DNA of 64,000 bases. Source: Embleya sp040629175 (GTDB lineage Bacteria > Actinomycetota > Actinomycetes > Streptomycetales > Streptomycetaceae). Positions 29,283 to 39,000 of this stretch are shown here, in pieces (positions within the stretch are counted from its first letter, which is position 1; the number at the start of each line of letters is the position of its first letter). Location: contig NZ_JBEXUX010000039.1 of NCBI RefSeq assembly GCF_040629175.1, positions 1 through 64,000 on the forward strand. Direction: 5' to 3'. The translations under genes and the position numbers were made by a program. The notes under the pieces were generated by a model, which was not told where the DNA came from, did not search any database, and was given only the letters and a program-made list of their open reading frames with translations.

Positions 29283-30707
29283 TCATCCGCGCGGGATCGA
29301 TCCCTGGGCGCGGGCCACGCCCCGGTAGATGGCCGCGGCGCCGAGCATCCCGCCCGGAATGGCCAGGTCGAGATCGCCCGCGGCGGCGGCGAGGGGGCCG
29401 GTCCAGAAGGTCGTGGTCACGCTCGTCGCGGCGATGAGGCCGCCGCCGACGATGGCCAGGACGCCGGCGGGGTGCACGCCGCCGGTGTACCAGAACGGGC
29501 CGTCGCGTCGTTCGGCGAGCAGGGCGGCGCCGTCGTAGCGGTTGCGGCGCAGCAGCAGGTCGGTCACGGCCACCGCCATGGCCGGACCGGTGACCACCAC
29601 CACGAGTTCGAGCATCGTGTTGACGCTGGTGAGGAAGTCGAAGACCAGGGTCGCGAAGAGCGTCATGGTGGTGCCCAGGACGCCGATGATCAGGACGGCC
29701 GGGACCCGGGCCAGGCGCACGCCGACGGACTGGATGGCCAGGCCGGCGCTGTACGCGGTCATGCCGTTGTTGGCCATGGTGTTGGCGACGACGGCGATGA
29801 CGAACAGGGGGATGAACCAGCCCGGGAGGATGCTCTCCAGCGCGCGCTGGGGGTCGCTCATGTCCAGGGCGGTGGCGGCGAGGGCGCCGACGCTCGTGAA
29901 GACGACGCTGGGCAGGTACGCGCCCAGGGCGGTCCAGCCGGCGATGGCGACGGGGTTGGCATCGCGCGGGAGGTAGCGGGCCAGGTCCGGGCTGTTGCTG
30001 TAGGACAGGGGCGTGGAGGCCACGATGGTGAAGGCCGCGGTGAGGGTGCCGAACAGGGCGACGCCGTGCAGCGGTTCGGCGGGGGTGTAGGACCAGTCGG
30101 TGTGGGCCAGGACGTAGCCGGTCACCACGACGAAGACGACGGTGAGGAACGCGCTGAGAGCGGCGTACAGGCGCACGATCGTGGCGTGACCGAAGATCGC
30201 GATGAGCAGGGTGCCGGCGGCGATCGTGCAGACGATCACCGCCTCGACGGTCGAGTTGTCGGGGAGGCCGACTCGCTTGGCGAGGCCGATGCCGGCGACG
30301 GACGCGGCCGACCAGTTCAGGGCCAGATACGCGGAGGCGATCAGCCATCCGGTGAGGACCAGGACGACCCGGTTGCCCACTACGCCGTATACGGCGCGCG
30401 AGACGACCGATCCGCTGGTACCGGCCGCCGGGCCGCTCACCGCGAGCACGCCCGTACAGATCCACAGCAGGTTGGCGACCAGCGTGACGCCGATGGCCTG
30501 GGGCAGCGAGAGCCCCATCAGGATCAGCGTCGCGCCGACGACGAAGCTCAGGTAGCTGACGTTCGGGGCGGCCCAGACGGCGAAGAGTTCGCGCGGTCGC
30601 CCGTGGCGCTCGGCCTCGGGGACCTGAGCGATGCCTCGGGTCTCGGGGCGGCCGACCTGATCGGTGGCGGATGCGTCGGGCGGCGGCGCTGGGAGTGCGT
30701 GGTTCAT
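29283..30707 (-). CDS. NCS1-family nucleobase/amide permease
   Basis: A 474-residue secondary transporter of the purine-cytosine permease (NCS1) family with about 12 transmembrane helices. The N-terminal part reads ELFAVWAAPNVSYLSFVVGA, a typical NCS1 first-helix region. Members import cytosine, allantoin, hydantoins, thiamine precursors and similar nitrogen compounds. It is the first gene of a three-gene operon and is divergent from a TetR regulator, with two operators in between. The ATG at 30707 is preferred over an in-frame upstream start at 30782, which lies inside the operators. Confidence 0.9.
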   Translation of the reverse strand: MNHALPAPPPDASATDQVGRPETRGIAQVPEAERHGRPRELFAVWAAPNVSYLSFVVGATLILMGLSLPQAIGVTLVANLLWICTGVLAVSGPAAGTSGSVVSRAVYGVVGNRVVLVLTGWLIASAYLALNWSAASVAGIGLAKRVGLPDNSTVEAVIVCTIAAGTLLIAIFGHATIVRLYAALSAFLTVVFVVVTGYVLAHTDWSYTPAEPLHGVALFGTLTAAFTIVASTPLSYSNSPDLARYLPRDANPVAIAGWTALGAYLPSVVFTSVGALAATALDMSDPQRALESILPGWFIPLFVIAVVANTMANNGMTAYSAGLAIQSVGVRLARVPAVLIIGVLGTTMTLFATLVFDFLTSVNTMLELVVVVTGPAMAVAVTDLLLRRNRYDGAALLAERRDGPFWYTGGVHPAGVLAIVGGGLIAATSVTTTFWTGPLAAAAGDLDLAIPGGMLGAAAIYRGVARAQGSIPRG

Positions 30708-30750
30708 ACGTCGAGACCTCTCGGGGGGCACACCTCTGGCAGCCACTGCT

Positions 30751-30791
30751 ATTGGTCGCGTGGCCAATGGGGTATTGGCCACACATCCAAT
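30751..30791. promoter_or_regulatory. Double TetR operator
   Basis: Two 18-base palindromes of the form ATTGG-N8-CCAAT lie at 30751-30768 and 30774-30791, with centres 23 bases apart, about two helical turns. The whole 41-base element is itself an inverted repeat with 17 of 20 matching arm positions. It ends 12 bases before the TetR gene and lies 44 bases before the divergent permease start, so one protein could repress both directions. Confidence 0.85.
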
Positions 30792-30803
30792 AGGGTGGTC
30801 GAT

Positions 30804-31436
30804 ATGACGTCAAGCCCCCCGCCGACGCGGATTCGCAAGCCTCCCGAGGAGCGGCGCGCCGAGATCGTGCGGATCGCCGCGCGCATCGCTCTCGAAGAGG
30901 GACTCGAACGCATCACCCTGCGCCGCGTCGCCGACGAGCTGGGCGTGCGCCCCGGGCTCATCGGCCACTACTTCCCGGCCGCCGACGACCTGGTGAGCGA
31001 GTCGTTCACGCACGCCGCGACCAAGGAGCGTGCGTCGCTGCTGCCGGGCGAGGAGGCCGGGCTCGCCCCGATCGACCGACTCGCCCGCTTCCTCACCCGC
31101 CTGACCGACGGCGACTATGCCGACCTCAGCCGCCTCTGGCTCAACGCACGCCACGTCAGCCGGTTCAAGACCGGCCTGCGGGCGGCCGTCCGGGCCCAGG
31201 AGGAACTCACCCGCGACGCCCTCGCCACCCTGATCGACGAGGGGGTACGCCGGGGCGAGTTCACCACCGAGGACCCACTCGGCGTGGCCCTGCACATCCT
31301 CGTCAACATCGACGGCCTGGGTGCCTACACCAACGACGACGTGCCGTTCGACCACCCCGCCCTGCGCGACATGACCATCACCACGGCCGAGCGCCTCCTG
31401 GACCTTCCCGTGGGCACGCTCCGCGCCCGGGGGTGA
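30804..31436 (+). CDS. TetR-family transcriptional repressor
   Basis: A 210-residue TetR regulator. The N-terminal helix-turn-helix (about 17-62) contains the family pattern ITLRRVADELGVRPGLIGHYF. The C-terminal ligand domain is of the TetR_C_6/BetI-like sort and has the stretch SRLWLNARHVSRFK. The gene is divergent from the NCS1 permease operon, and two palindromes in the gap overlap its own upstream region, so autorepression and repression of the operon are likely. The ligand is presumably the substrate imported by the permease or a breakdown product. The ATG has AGGGTGG 5 bases upstream. Confidence 0.93.
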   Translation: MTSSPPPTRIRKPPEERRAEIVRIAARIALEEGLERITLRRVADELGVRPGLIGHYFPAADDLVSESFTHAATKERASLLPGEEAGLAPIDRLARFLTRLTDGDYADLSRLWLNARHVSRFKTGLRAAVRAQEELTRDALATLIDEGVRRGEFTTEDPLGVALHILVNIDGLGAYTNDDVPFDHPALRDMTITTAERLLDLPVGTLRARG

Positions 31437-31492
31437 CACGGGGCGGCCTCGGGGCTTCCGGGTGCCTCGGCCGACGGCAGTAGCCTTAAATC

Positions 31493-32854
31493 ATGGCAAA
31501 AGGTGTATGTCGTCGCAGGCGCCGGTCGGGGTGGGCGGCTGGCGGCGTCGTGGCGACGCTCCTGGCTGCCCTGCTGACGGTCCTGTCGGCGCCGGTGTCG
31601 GCGCAGGCGGCGTCGGGCGGCGGGATCGGGGCGATCGCGGACGCGCTGCGGAGTGACCCCGTGTACACCGTTCCGGCGGCCGCGCAGGTGCTGCCCGGTG
31701 ACACCGCCGACGCGTTGCGGGCCAGGATTCGGGCCTCCGGGAAGCCGGTGTTCGTGGTCGCGGTGCCGGCCGATTCGCCGCTCGCGGCGGCCGGTTCGCG
31801 GGCGGCGGTGTTGTCGGGTCTGCGTGAGCAGGTGGGGCGACCGGGTGTGTACGCGATCGCCGTGGGCCGTACCTTCGACGCCGCGGCCGACGCGTCGGTC
31901 CTGTCCCGGGCGCGGCTCGCCACGCTCAAGAGCGACGCGCAGGCCGCGCACCAGGGCGACGGGCCGGGTCTGTTCACCGCCTTCGTCGACGCAGCCGTGG
32001 CCGAAGCGGGGCAGGGCTCGGCGCCCGCACGCGAGGGGCGTGCCTCGGCGTGGTCGGGCCTCGCGGTGGTCGCGGTGGTGATCGCCGCCGGGGCCGGCAC
32101 GATCCTGCTGGTGCGCAGGCGGGCGAACGCCCGTCGGGCGGAGCGGGCGCGGCGGGAACTGGAGCAGGTGCGGCCCGTGGTCGACGAGGACATCACCGCC
32201 TACGGCGAGACCCTGGAGCGGGCCGCCTTCGATCCGGGCGCGGCCGACTCCGACGACGCGATGCGGGCGGACTGGACGAGCGCCCTGGACGCCTACGAGC
32301 GGGCGAAGTCGGCGCTGGCGACGGCCCGCGAAGCGGGGGACGTGCGTGCGGTCGGCGAGGCCCTGGACGACGGACGATTCGCCCTCGCGGCCCTGGCGGC
32401 CCGACGCGAGGGTGCCCCGCTCCCGCAGCGCCGACCGCCGTGCTTCTTCGACCCGCGGCACGGGCCCTCGGTGCGGGACGTGCGCTGGGCCCCGGCCGAC
32501 GGCGCCGAACGCGACGTACCGGTCTGCGCCGCCGACGCGGCGCGCCTGGACGACGGTCTCGATCCGGAGATTCGCGAGGTGCCGGGCCCCGGCGGTCGTC
32601 GCCCCTACTGGGAGGCCGGTCCCGCCTACGGTCCGTGGGCCGCCGGTTGGTACGGCGGCATGTTGTTGCCGGGCCTGCTGCTGGGGACCACGCTCGGCGC
32701 ATCGATGAACATGGGCTACCCCGCCGACGCGGGCGCGTCGGAAATGGGCGACGGCGGCTTCGGCGGGTTCGGCAACGACGCCGGCGGCGGCTTCGGTGGA
32801 TGGGGCGGAGACGCCGGAGGCGGCTGGGGCGGGGACGCCGGCGGCTCGTTCTGA
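31493..32854 (+). CDS. Exported membrane protein with Gly-rich tail
   Basis: A 453-residue protein I cannot assign to a function. It has a basic N-terminus and signal peptide (about 1-40, ending near SAQAAS), an extracytoplasmic domain (about 45-180), one membrane helix (about 189-208, GLAVVAVVIAAGAGTILLV) and a charged helical, probably coiled-coil, cytoplasmic part. The C-terminal ~45 residues repeat Gly-Gly-Phe and Gly-Gly-Trp motifs separated by Asn/Asp. The layout recalls TPM-like membrane proteins of actinomycetes. No ribosome site is visible; TAGCCT lies 6 bases before the ATG, so a leaderless mRNA is possible. Confidence 0.7.
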   Translation: MAKGVCRRRRRSGWAAGGVVATLLAALLTVLSAPVSAQAASGGGIGAIADALRSDPVYTVPAAAQVLPGDTADALRARIRASGKPVFVVAVPADSPLAAAGSRAAVLSGLREQVGRPGVYAIAVGRTFDAAADASVLSRARLATLKSDAQAAHQGDGPGLFTAFVDAAVAEAGQGSAPAREGRASAWSGLAVVAVVIAAGAGTILLVRRRANARRAERARRELEQVRPVVDEDITAYGETLERAAFDPGAADSDDAMRADWTSALDAYERAKSALATAREAGDVRAVGEALDDGRFALAALAARREGAPLPQRRPPCFFDPRHGPSVRDVRWAPADGAERDVPVCAADAARLDDGLDPEIREVPGPGGRRPYWEAGPAYGPWAAGWYGGMLLPGLLLGTTLGASMNMGYPADAGASEMGDGGFGGFGNDAGGGFGGWGGDAGGGWGGDAGGSF

Positions 32855-32876
32855 TCCCGCCGCCGATGGCCCACCC

Positions 32877-32897
32877 CGACCGGCCGGGGCCCGGTCG
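32877..32897. terminator. Hairpin between convergent genes
   Basis: A 7-bp stem, CGACCGG with CCGGTCG, encloses a 7-base loop in the 43-base gap between two convergent stop codons. It could end both the membrane protein gene and the nar operon. Confidence 0.5.
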
Positions 32898-33623
32898 TCA
32901 CTGGTCCACCCGCTCCCAGCCGCGGCGCGGGCGGGACGTGCCCGCCGGCCGGGGGTCGCGGGTGCGGTAGACGACGTAGGGGCGGAAGAGGTAGCCCACC
33001 GGCGCGCTGAAGGCGTGCACGAGGCGGGTGAACGGGAAGAGCGCGAACAACACCATCGCCAGCACGACGTGGACCTGGTAGGTGGTCGGTGCCGCGGCCA
33101 TCGACTCGGTCTTCGGCCGAAGGTAGGACAGGCTGCGGAACCACGGGGCGATCGTCTCGCGGTAGTTGTGTTCGTGCGGGCCCACCGTGTTCCACACGGT
33201 GGCGGCGGTGCCCGCGAGGATGGTGCCGGCCAGGAAGAGGTACATCAGCTTGTCGTTGCGGGTGGTGGCCAGGAAGACCGGCCCGGTGCTGCGCCGGCGC
33301 CGGATCAGCAGCGCGATGCCGGCGATGGTCGCCAGGGCGGCGGCCAGGCCCAGCGCGGTGGCCGCGACGTGATAGGTGTGTTCGCCGATGCCGACCGCGT
33401 CCGTCCACGACTGCGGGATCAACAGACCCACCACGTGACCGGCGACCACGAACAGCAGGCCGTAGTGGAACAGCGGACTGCCGATCCGCAGCAGGCGCGA
33501 CTCGTAGAGCTGGGACGAGCGGGTGGTCCAGCCGAACTTGTCGTAGCGATGGCGCCAGACGGTCCCGCCGACCAGGACCACCAGGGCCAGATACGGCAGT
33601 ACCGCCCACAACATGGTGTTCAT
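32898..33623 (-). CDS. narI: Respiratory nitrate reductase gamma subunit (cytochrome b)
   Basis: A 241-residue membrane protein with five hydrophobic segments. It matches NarI, which oxidises menaquinol and passes electrons through two b hemes to NarH. Likely heme ligands are the histidines in SPLFHYGLLFVVAGHVVG and in the late QVHVVLAMVLFALFPFTRLVHAF segment. The last 30 residues are basic and cytoplasmic. The start ATG overlaps the narJ stop as ATGA, and GGGAG lies 6 bases before it. It is the final gene of narGHJI. Confidence 0.95.
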   Translation of the reverse strand: MNTMLWAVLPYLALVVLVGGTVWRHRYDKFGWTTRSSQLYESRLLRIGSPLFHYGLLFVVAGHVVGLLIPQSWTDAVGIGEHTYHVAATALGLAAALATIAGIALLIRRRRSTGPVFLATTRNDKLMYLFLAGTILAGTAATVWNTVGPHEHNYRETIAPWFRSLSYLRPKTESMAAAPTTYQVHVVLAMVLFALFPFTRLVHAFSAPVGYLFRPYVVYRTRDPRPAGTSRPRRGWERVDQ

Positions 33624-34315
33624 CGGCCGACTCCCGGGGCTCGATAGCTGTCCAGTCCCACGTCCTCGCGCGGCGGTCCGGTTCGGGCCAGGGCGCGGGC
33701 CTGGGCGCGGTCCCCGGGCGAGGCGCCGGGCAGCGTCGCACACACCGCTTCGAGCACGCCCGCGTACGGCGTGTCCGCGTCGAGCAGGGCGAAGCGCAAC
33801 AACTCGATGCCGGGCCGGTGTTCGCACAGCAGCGCGGTGCCCGCCGCGGCGGCCGAGGGACCGCCGGTGGCGGCGAACTCCAGCACCGCGGGCAGGAAAT
33901 CCGGAAGTTCCGAGCCGATGAACTCCAGACCGTGCTCGCGATAGACCTGCTTGAAGTTCACCAGCGCCGCACCGCGCCGCCGGGTGTCCCCCTCGCGCCA
34001 CCAACTCAGGTACAGGCTGCGCCGGTTGCGCAGGTCGAAGACGGTCACGTAGTGCGCGGCCAACTCGGCCGGCGGCCGAGCGCACACGTCGTCCAGAAAG
34101 GCCGTCAGCCGGTCGGCCGCCGGACCCGGAACCCGGGCCAACGCGGCCCGCAGCAGCGGTACCCGGGCGTGAAAGCCCTCGTCGGGATAGTGCAGACACA
34201 ACGCGGCGGCCTGACGGATCACCGCCGTGGTGTGCAGGTCGTCGGTTCGGGCCCGAATCCGGGCCTCGACCCGGGCCTGGCCCCGAGTTCGAATGCGGTC
34301 GCCGAGCGCCCTCAT
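33620..34315 (-). CDS. narJ: Nitrate reductase assembly chaperone (delta)
   Basis: A 231-residue NarJ, the soluble chaperone that holds apo-NarGH while the molybdenum cofactor is inserted and the complex attaches to NarI. The helical fold shows the family's LCLHYPDEGF near the start, YVTVFDLRNRRSLYLSWW in the middle and GSELPDFLPAVLEFAA further on. It overlaps narH and narI by four bases each (ATGA), so translation of the three genes is coupled. The first ~25 residues are Arg-rich and longer than usual. Confidence 0.95.
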   Translation of the reverse strand: MRALGDRIRTRGQARVEARIRARTDDLHTTAVIRQAAALCLHYPDEGFHARVPLLRAALARVPGPAADRLTAFLDDVCARPPAELAAHYVTVFDLRNRRSLYLSWWREGDTRRRGAALVNFKQVYREHGLEFIGSELPDFLPAVLEFAATGGPSAAAAGTALLCEHRPGIELLRFALLDADTPYAGVLEAVCATLPGASPGDRAQARALARTGPPREDVGLDSYRAPGVGR

Positions 34316-36027
34316 CGCGCGCCGTCCCCCGGCTCGCGGCCCCCCGGGTCGCCGTCCGCCCGGTCGCGTTCGGGAAACAGCCCCGCCGGCCGCCCGTTGC
34401 CGTCCCAGTTGAGCAGGTTGACGCGCCCGCCGCGGCCGGAGGTGTCGGCGGGTCGGTCGGCGGTGCCCCGGTCGCGCAGGGCGTGGAAATTCTCCACGCT
34501 CACCGGCACCGGGGCGCCGGACGCCTCGCCGAACGGGCCGGAGCCGCCCATGCCCGGCCCGCCCTCGAAGTCCAGGCTGCATCCCTCGGGCAGCGCGGAT
34601 TCCTCCAGCCGTCGCGCGTCGCCGATCGCCGCGCTGGGGATCACGTACCGCTCGTCGTACTTGGCGATCGCCAACAGCCGGTACAGCTCCCGGATCTGCG
34701 TCCCGGTCAGGCCGGCCAGGGCGGCCACCGCCTCGTCCGGTTCCTCGTCGAGGTTGATCGCCCGCATGTAGGAGCGCATGGCCGCGAGTCGCTCCAGCGC
34801 GGCGCGTACCGGTGCGGTGTCGCCGGCGGTGAACAGTTCGGCGAGGTATTCGAGCGGGACCCGCAGGGTGTCGATCGCACCGAACAGGTTGCCGGCCTCC
34901 TCGCCGTCGAAGCCGGTCGAGGTCAGCGCGTCGACCACCGGGGACAGCGGTGGGATGTACCAGACCATCGGCATGGTGCGGAACTCCGGGTGCAGGGGCA
35001 GCGCGACCCGATACTTGGCGATCAGCGCGTGCACCGGCGAGCGGCGGGCCGCCTCGATCCACTCGTGGCTGATGCCGGCCTCCTCGGCCGCCCGCCGCAC
35101 GGCCTGTTCCGCGGGGTCCAGGAAGACACCCAACTGGGCCCGGTACAGGTCCTTTTCGTCCGCGACGGAGGCGGCCGCGAGCACGGCGTCCGCGTCGTAG
35201 AGCAGCACGCCGAGGTAGCGCAACCGGCCCACGCACGTCTCCGAGCACACCGTCGGCAGACCCACCTCGATCCGCGGGTAACACATCGTGCACTTCTCGG
35301 CCTTGCCGGTCTTGTGGTTGAAGTAGACCTTCTTGTACGGGCAGGCCGTGACACACATGCGCCAGCCGCGGCAGTCGTCCTGGTCGACCAGCACGATGCC
35401 GTCCTCGGCGCGTTTGTACATCGCGCCCGAGGGACACGCGGACACACACGAGGGGTTGAGGCAGTGTTCGCAGATCCGGGGCAGATAGAACATGAAGGTC
35501 TGCTCGAACTCGAAGCGCACCTTGTCGGCGACCTTCTCCCGGGTCTTGACCACCATCGGGTCCAGGTGGCCGAGTTCGGCGGTGCCGCCCAGGTTGTCGT
35601 CCCAGTTGGAACTCCAGGTGATCTCCATCGGCTTGCCGCTGAGCAGCGAGCGGGGGCGGGCCACCGGGATGTCGTCGCCGAGCGGGGCATCGGTGAGGTT
35701 GCGGTAGTCGTAGGTCCACGGCTCGTAGTAGTCCGCGATGGTCGGCAGCCTGGGGTTGGCGAAGATCCGGGACAGTCGGTGCAGCCGTCCGCCGGAGGCG
35801 AGTTGCAGCCGGCCGCGCCGGTTGAGCCGCCAGCCGCCCTGCCACGCCTTCTGGTCCTGCCACCGGCGCGGGTAGCCCTGGCCGGGGCGGGTCTCGACGT
35901 TGTTGAACCACACGTACTCGACGCCGCCGCGGTTGGTCCAGGTCTGTTTGCAGGTGACCGAACAGGTATGGCAGCCGATGCACTTGTCGAGGTTCATCAC
36001 CATCGCGATCTGGGCCATCACGCGCAT
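34312..36027 (-). CDS. narH: Respiratory nitrate reductase beta subunit (Fe-S)
   Basis: A 571-residue iron-sulfur subunit that carries electrons from NarI to NarG on the cytoplasmic face of the membrane. Ferredoxin-type cysteine groups are visible: CIGCHTCSVTC near the N-terminus, CEHCLNPSCVSACP and CRGWRMCVTACP (with the Trp in place of one Cys that marks the 3Fe-4S cluster), then CTMCYPR with CSETCVGR. The C-terminal ~90 residues are long and Pro/Gly/Asp-rich compared with the enterobacterial protein. The start is one base after the narG stop, and the stop overlaps the narJ start, so expression is tightly coupled. Confidence 0.96.
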   Translation of the reverse strand: MRVMAQIAMVMNLDKCIGCHTCSVTCKQTWTNRGGVEYVWFNNVETRPGQGYPRRWQDQKAWQGGWRLNRRGRLQLASGGRLHRLSRIFANPRLPTIADYYEPWTYDYRNLTDAPLGDDIPVARPRSLLSGKPMEITWSSNWDDNLGGTAELGHLDPMVVKTREKVADKVRFEFEQTFMFYLPRICEHCLNPSCVSACPSGAMYKRAEDGIVLVDQDDCRGWRMCVTACPYKKVYFNHKTGKAEKCTMCYPRIEVGLPTVCSETCVGRLRYLGVLLYDADAVLAAASVADEKDLYRAQLGVFLDPAEQAVRRAAEEAGISHEWIEAARRSPVHALIAKYRVALPLHPEFRTMPMVWYIPPLSPVVDALTSTGFDGEEAGNLFGAIDTLRVPLEYLAELFTAGDTAPVRAALERLAAMRSYMRAINLDEEPDEAVAALAGLTGTQIRELYRLLAIAKYDERYVIPSAAIGDARRLEESALPEGCSLDFEGGPGMGGSGPFGEASGAPVPVSVENFHALRDRGTADRPADTSGRGGRVNLLNWDGNGRPAGLFPERDRADGDPGGREPGDGAR

Positions 36028-36028
36028 C

Positions 36029-39000
36029 TCAGTACTCCACGTCCTGCGAGCGGCGGCGGATCACGGTGACCTCGTCGCGTTGATTGCCGGTCGGGCCCAG
36101 GTAGTTGAAGGCCCAGCTCAATTGCGCGTAGCCGCCGATCAGATGGGTGGGTTTGAGCAGTACCCGGGTGAGCGTGTTGTGGATGCCGCCGCGTCTGCCG
36201 GTGCTCTGCGCCTTGGGTACACCCACGGTGCGGTCCTGGGCGTGGTGCATGTAGACGGTGCCGGTGGGCATCCGGTGCGATACCACCGCGCGGGCGGTGA
36301 CCACACCGTTGCGGTTGACCGCCTCGATCCAGTCGTTGTCGCGGACCCCGATCGCCTGCGCGTCGGCGGTGCTCAGCCAGATGCTCTGGCCGCCGCGGGA
36401 CAGCGAGAGCATGAACAGGTTGTCCTGGTATTCGGAGTGGATCGACCACTTGTTGTGCGGGGTGAGGTAGCGCACGGTCACCTCGTGGTTGCCGTCCGGG
36501 CCCGGGCGGGGTTCGCCGAACAGCCGGTGCATGTCCAGCGGCGGCCGGTAGACCGGCAACGCCTCGCCCAGTTCGTGCATCCAGTCGTGGTCGAGGAAGA
36601 AGTGTTGGCGGCCGGTGAGGGTGTGCCAGGGCTTGAGCTGCTCGGTGTTGAGGGTGAACGCGGTGTAGCGCCGGCCGCCGGCCTCGCTGCCGGACCACTC
36701 CGGCGAGGTGATCACCGGCTCGGGCCGGGCCTGGGTGTCCGCGTAGCCGATGCGCTTGCCCTCGTGTTCGGCGGCCAGGTGCGCCATCGCCTGTCCGGTC
36801 CGCTTCTCCAGGGTGCGAAATCCCTGGACGGCCAGCCTGCCGTTGGTCGTTCCGGACAACGCGAGGATCGCGTCGCAGGCCCGCACCGCGGTGTCCAGGA
36901 GCGGGCGACCGTCGGCGACGCCACCTCGGGCGGTGCCGTTGAGCCGGCCCAGGTCCTCGACCTCGCGGGCGACGTCGAAGGTGATGCCCTTGACCGGCAG
37001 TCCCAGGGTGTCGGCGAGCGGCCCGAGCGTGGCCATCTTGGCCGCGACCGCCGGGTAGTCGCGTTCGACCACGGTCAGGTTCGGCATGGTCCGGCCCGGC
37101 ACCGGCGGACACTGGCCGGCCCGCCAGTCCAGGGCGACCCCGCCGGGCTGGGCGATCTCGCCCGGCGTGTCGTGCTGGAGCGCGGTGGCCACCAGATCGC
37201 GCCGGGTGCCCAGGTGTTCGCGGGCCAGCTCGCCGAAACGCGCCGCGATCGCGTGGAACGTCTCGAAGTCGGTACGGGCCTGCCAGGGCGGGTCGATCGC
37301 GGGTGAGAACGCGTGCACGAACGGGTGCATGTCGGTCGAGGACAGGTCGTGCTTCTCGTACCAGGTCGCGGCCGGCAGCACCACGTCCGACAGCAGCGTC
37401 GTGGACGTCATCCGGAAGTCCAGCGAGAGCAGCAGGTCGAGCTTGCCCTCGGGGGCCTGCTCGCGCCAGCGCACGCCGCGCGGCCGGGAGCCGGCGGGCG
37501 CCTGCTCGGCGCGCAGCGAACTGTCGGTGCCCAACAGGTGTTTGGTGAAGTATTCGGCGCCCTTTGCGGACGAGCCGAGCAGGTTGGAGCGCCACACGGT
37601 GAGCACCCGCGGCCAGTTGCGCGGTGCGTCGGGGTCCTCGCACGCGAAGCCCAACTCGCCGCTGCGCAGGGCCTCGACGGTGTGCTCGACCGGGTCGACG
37701 CCGGCCCGGTCGGCCTCGTCGACCAGGTCCAGCGGGTTGCGGTCGAAGGTGGGGTACGAGGGCATCCAGCCCAGCCGGGCCGACGTCGCCAGGCAGTCCG
37801 CGGCGGTCATCCCGGACAGGTCGCCCGCGCCCAGCGGCGAGGCCAGCACGTCGGTGGTGAAGCCGTCGTAGCGCCACTGGTCGGTGTTGAGGTACCAGTA
37901 CGCCGTGCCGATCATCTGCCGCGGCGGCCGGGACCAGTCGTTGGCGCTCGCCAGCGTGGCCCAGCCGGTGGACGGCCGACACTTCTCCTGACCCACGTAG
38001 TGCGCCCAGCCGCCGCCGTTGCGGCCCTGGCAGCCGGTGAGTTGCAGCAGCGCCAGGAAGGTGCGGTAGATCGTCTCGGAGTGGAACCAGTGGTTGGTGC
38101 CCGCGCCCATCAGGATCATGCAGCGGCCCTTGGAGCGCTCGGCGGTGTCGGCGAACTCGCGGGCGATCCGGACGGTGCGCGCGGCCGGCACCGAGGTGAG
38201 TGTCTCCTGCCACGCGGGGGTGCCCGGCTGGGTCGCGTCGTGGTAGTCGGCCGGCCAACTGCCCGGCAGCCCCGGCCTGGGCACGCCGTACTGGGCCAGC
38301 AGCAGGTCGAACACGGTGGTGACCAGGGGCCCGTCCGGGGTCAGTCGGCGAGCCGGCACGCCCCGGCGCAGCACCTCGCCGCGGCCCTGGCCGTGCTTGC
38401 CCCCGTCGGTGTCGAAGCGGGGCAGGAGCACCTCGACGCCGTGCGCGGCCGGGTCGTGGTGCAGGGTGAGGCGGGGGCGGACGCCGGCCAGGTCCAGGTT
38501 CCAGCGGCCCCGGCCGGATTCGGTCCAGCGGAAGCCGATCGAGCCGCCGGGGACGACCGGTCGATCGGTGTCGTCGTCGAGGAGCACGGTCTTCCAGTCG
38601 GCGCCGTCGTGGTCCGTGCCCGCCGTCCCCGGCTCGGCACCCGTCCCCGCCGCGGTCTCGGCGAGATCGGCTGCGCGCAGGAACTTGGCGGGGGTGTACG
38701 CGCCCGGTTCGTCGGCGCGTTCGGTCAGGGTGACCAGGAACGGCAGGTCGGTGAACTGCTTGACGTAGCCGTCGAAGAACTCGACCGTGCGGTCGACGAA
38801 ACACTCCTTGAGGATCACGTGGCCCATCGCCATGGCCAGCGCGGCGTCGGTACCCGGGTGCGGGTGCAGCCACTCGTCGGCGAACTTCGCGTTGTCCGCG
38901 TAGTCCGGCGCGACCACCACCACCTTCTGCCCGCGATAGCGCGCCTCGGCCATCCAGTGCGCGTCGGGGGTGCGGGTGACGGGCACGTTGGAGCCCCACA

